From Lonicera japonica (lineage: Eukaryota; Streptophyta; Magnoliopsida; Dipsacales; Caprifoliaceae), in the NCBI GenBank assembly GCA_021464415.1, contig JAKCWG010000460.1, positions 1 through 64,000 of the forward strand: a DNA stretch of 64,000 nucleotides. The letters run 5' to 3'. Positions 62,301 to 64,000 of the stretch are shown here, one piece after another. A program made the translations under genes and the position numbers. The notes under the pieces are model-generated. The model made no database searches, was not told where the DNA came from, and saw nothing but the letters and a program-made list of their open reading frames with translations. How positions within the stretch are numbered: position 1 is the first letter of the stretch; every line of letters begins with the position of its first letter.

Positions 62301-64000
62301 CTAGGGAAAGTACCAACCGGACGATTGCGAGCCAACCGTGCGGCTAGGGAAACTACCAACCGGACAGCTGGGAGCTAACCGTGCGGCTAGGGAAAGTACC
62401 AACCGCACGGCTGGAGAAAGTACCAACCGGACGGTTGGGAGCCAACCGTACGGCTAGGGAAAGTACCAACCGGACGGTTGGGAGCCAACCGTGCGGGTAC
62501 CAACCGTACGGTTGGGATCCAACCGTGCGGCTAGGGAAAGTACCAACCGGACGGTTGTGAGCCAACCGTGCGGCTAGGGAAAGTACCAGCCGGACTGTTT
62601 TGAGCCAACCGTGCGGCTTGGAAAAGTACCAGCCGGACTGTTGGGAGCCAACCGTGCGGCTAGGGAAAGTACCAGCCGTTCAAACCAGACAGCTGGGAAC
62701 CAACCGTGCGGCTTGGGAAAGTACCAACCGGACGGCTGGGAGCCAACCGTGCGGCTAGGGAAAGTACCAACCGGACGGCTGGGAGCCAAACGTGCGGCTA
62801 GGGAAAGTACCAACCGGACGGATGGGAGCCAACCGTGCGGCTAGGGAAAGTTCCAACCGGACGGCTGGGAGCCAACCGTGCGGCTAGGGAAAGTACCAAC
62901 CGTACGGCTGGGAGCCAACCGTGCGGCTAGGGAAAGTACCAACCGGACGGTTGGGGGGCATGCGACTAGGTGCCAACCGTACGGTTGGGAGCCAACCGTG
63001 CGGCTTGTGAAAGTGGCTAGGGAAAGTACCAACCGTACGGTTGGGAGACAACCGTGCGGTTGGGGGACGTGCGGTAAGGGCATGCGAGTAGGTGCCAGCT
63101 ATTCGGCTAGGGAAAGTACCAACCGGACGGTTGGGAGCTAACTGTGCGGCTAGGGAAAGTACCAACCGTACGGTTGGGAGGCAACCGTGCGGCTAGGTAA
63201 AGTACCAACCGGACGGCAAGGGAAACTACCGACCGTGCGGCTGGGAGCCAACCGTGCGGCTAGGGAAAGTACCAACCGGACGGTTGGGAGCCAACCGTGC
63301 GGTTGGGGGGCGTGCGGCTAGGGCATGCGACTAGGTGCCAACCGTACGGTTGGGAGCCAACCGTGCGGCTAGGGAAAGTGGCTAGGGAAAGTACAAACCG
63401 TACGGTTTGGGGGCGTGCGGCTAGGGCATGCGACTAGGTGCCAACCGTTCGGTTGGGAGCCAACCGTGCAGCTAGGGAAAGTACCAACCGGACGGTTGGG
63501 AGCCAACCGTCCTTCTAGGGAAAGTACCAACCGTACGGTTAGGAGCCAACCGTGCGGCTGGGGAAAGTACCAACCGGAAGGTTGGGAGCCAACCGTGCGG
63601 CTAGGGAAAGTACCAACCGGACGGCTAGGGAAACAACCAACCGGACGGCTGGGAGCCAACCGTGCGGCTAGGGAAAGTACCTACCGTACGGCTGGGAGCC
63701 AACCGTGCGGCCAGGAAAGTACCAACCGGACGGTTGGGAGCCAACCGTGCGGCCAGGGAAAGTACCAACCGTACGGCTGGGAGCCAACCGTGCGGCCAGG
63801 GAAAGTACCAACCGGACGGTTGGGAGCCAACCGTGCAGCCAGGGAAAGTACCAACCGTACCAACCGGACAGTTGGGAACCAACCGTGCGGCTAGGGAGAG
63901 TACCAACCGGACGGCTGGGAGCCAACCGTGCGGCTAGGGAAAGTATCAACCGGACGGCTGGGTGCCAACCTTGCGGCTAGGGAAAGTACCAACCGGACGG
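59321..64000. repeat. 43-bp GC-rich minisatellite in LTR U3
   Basis: Roughly a hundred units. The core has two halves, GGGAGCCAACCGTGCGGCTA and GGGAAAGTACCAACCGGACGG, followed by CT or TT. Many units are partial or carry an alternative half containing GGGGCGTGCGGCTAGGGCAT and GCGACTAGGTGCCAACCGTA. Motifs ACCGTACGGT (a perfect palindrome) and CCGTGCGG recur. A higher-order period of 652 bp links about 60540-61060 and 61190-61710. Frames stay open because 43 bp shifts phase each unit; these are not genes. The array continues past the window end. Confidence 0.9.

Larger units (their letters stand above)
58441..64000 (-). mobile_element. 3' (or solo) LTR of a second, related gypsy element, partial
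   Basis: On the plus strand it starts TGTGAGAATCC, the reverse complement of the LTR end of the element at 32753-52195 (GGATTCTCACA). It also shares, in reverse, the stretch around CCGAAAGGG...AATGGGTGC and AGAGTCGCCAG. It is therefore an LTR of a related family on the minus strand. Satellite and not a primer-binding site lies beyond 58441, so this is the 3' LTR or a solo LTR. A TATA box lies at 59273-59266 on the minus strand, a CT/GA-rich leader at about 59090-59180. The U3 beyond 59320 is a 43-bp minisatellite running off the window. Confidence 0.75.

Noticed and set aside
60559..63980. Overlapping long ORFs on both strands with repeating residues in the window's last 4 kb
   Set aside because: They are translations of the 43-bp minisatellite in shifting frames, low-complexity and open on both strands.

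Overview
This window comes from a repeat-dominated, probably heterochromatic region of a flowering-plant nuclear genome. The species cannot be told. The evidence is AT-rich non-coding DNA, plant LTR retrotransposons, a CACTA DNA transposon and a long satellite array. I found no ordinary host gene, rRNA or tRNA. Almost everything is tandem repeats or mobile elements, nested in each other.

Layout. (1) 1-2823: a minus-strand LTR element, Copia-like by its ends, cut by the window edge; its 1.47 kb LTR lies at 1354-2823. It sits inside (2) 2824-6615, the 5' part of a minus-strand CACTA (En/Spm) transposon with a decayed TNP2-type transposase gene. The CACTA element is itself inserted in (3) a tandem array of a ~998 bp AT-rich satellite. 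The array runs from 6616 to 58440 and is broken into four blocks by three insertions: a solo LTR (12943-14205), a ~19.4 kb Ty3/gypsy element (32753-52195) and a 2.78 kb solo LTR (54877-57659). (4) From 58441 to the window end lies a second, minus-strand LTR related to the big gypsy element. Its upstream part is a >4.6 kb GC-rich 43-bp minisatellite.

The gypsy element at 32753-52195 is the most informative object. The primer-binding site resembling tRNA-Arg, the G-patch segments in gag-pro, the second RNase H domain and the long repeat-filled 3' region place it in the Tat/Ogre lineage. Its sense genes (gag, protease, reverse transcriptase, RNase H, integrase) are recognisable but broken by stops and a frameshift. 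Between integrase and the 3' LTR it carries two antisense genes. One (42738-43994) is an uninterrupted 418-residue DUF7745/plant-mobile-domain-like protein. The other (47936 down to 44437) is a five-exon, intron-containing plant-mobile-domain gene with several lesions. Both have TATA boxes. Both TATA boxes, like the TATA box in each LTR, are preceded by copies of the perfect 12-bp palindrome TGTCGCGCGACA. All the element's promoters therefore seem to share one cis-regulatory module, which is the most unusual observation here.

The satellite array shows higher-order structure: dimeric and pentameric duplications, and 1.22 kb variant units with an internal duplication. Its centre is homogenised and its edges are diverged. 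Target-site duplications at three insertions give a relative order of events. All coordinates were read by eye and may be off by a base or two.
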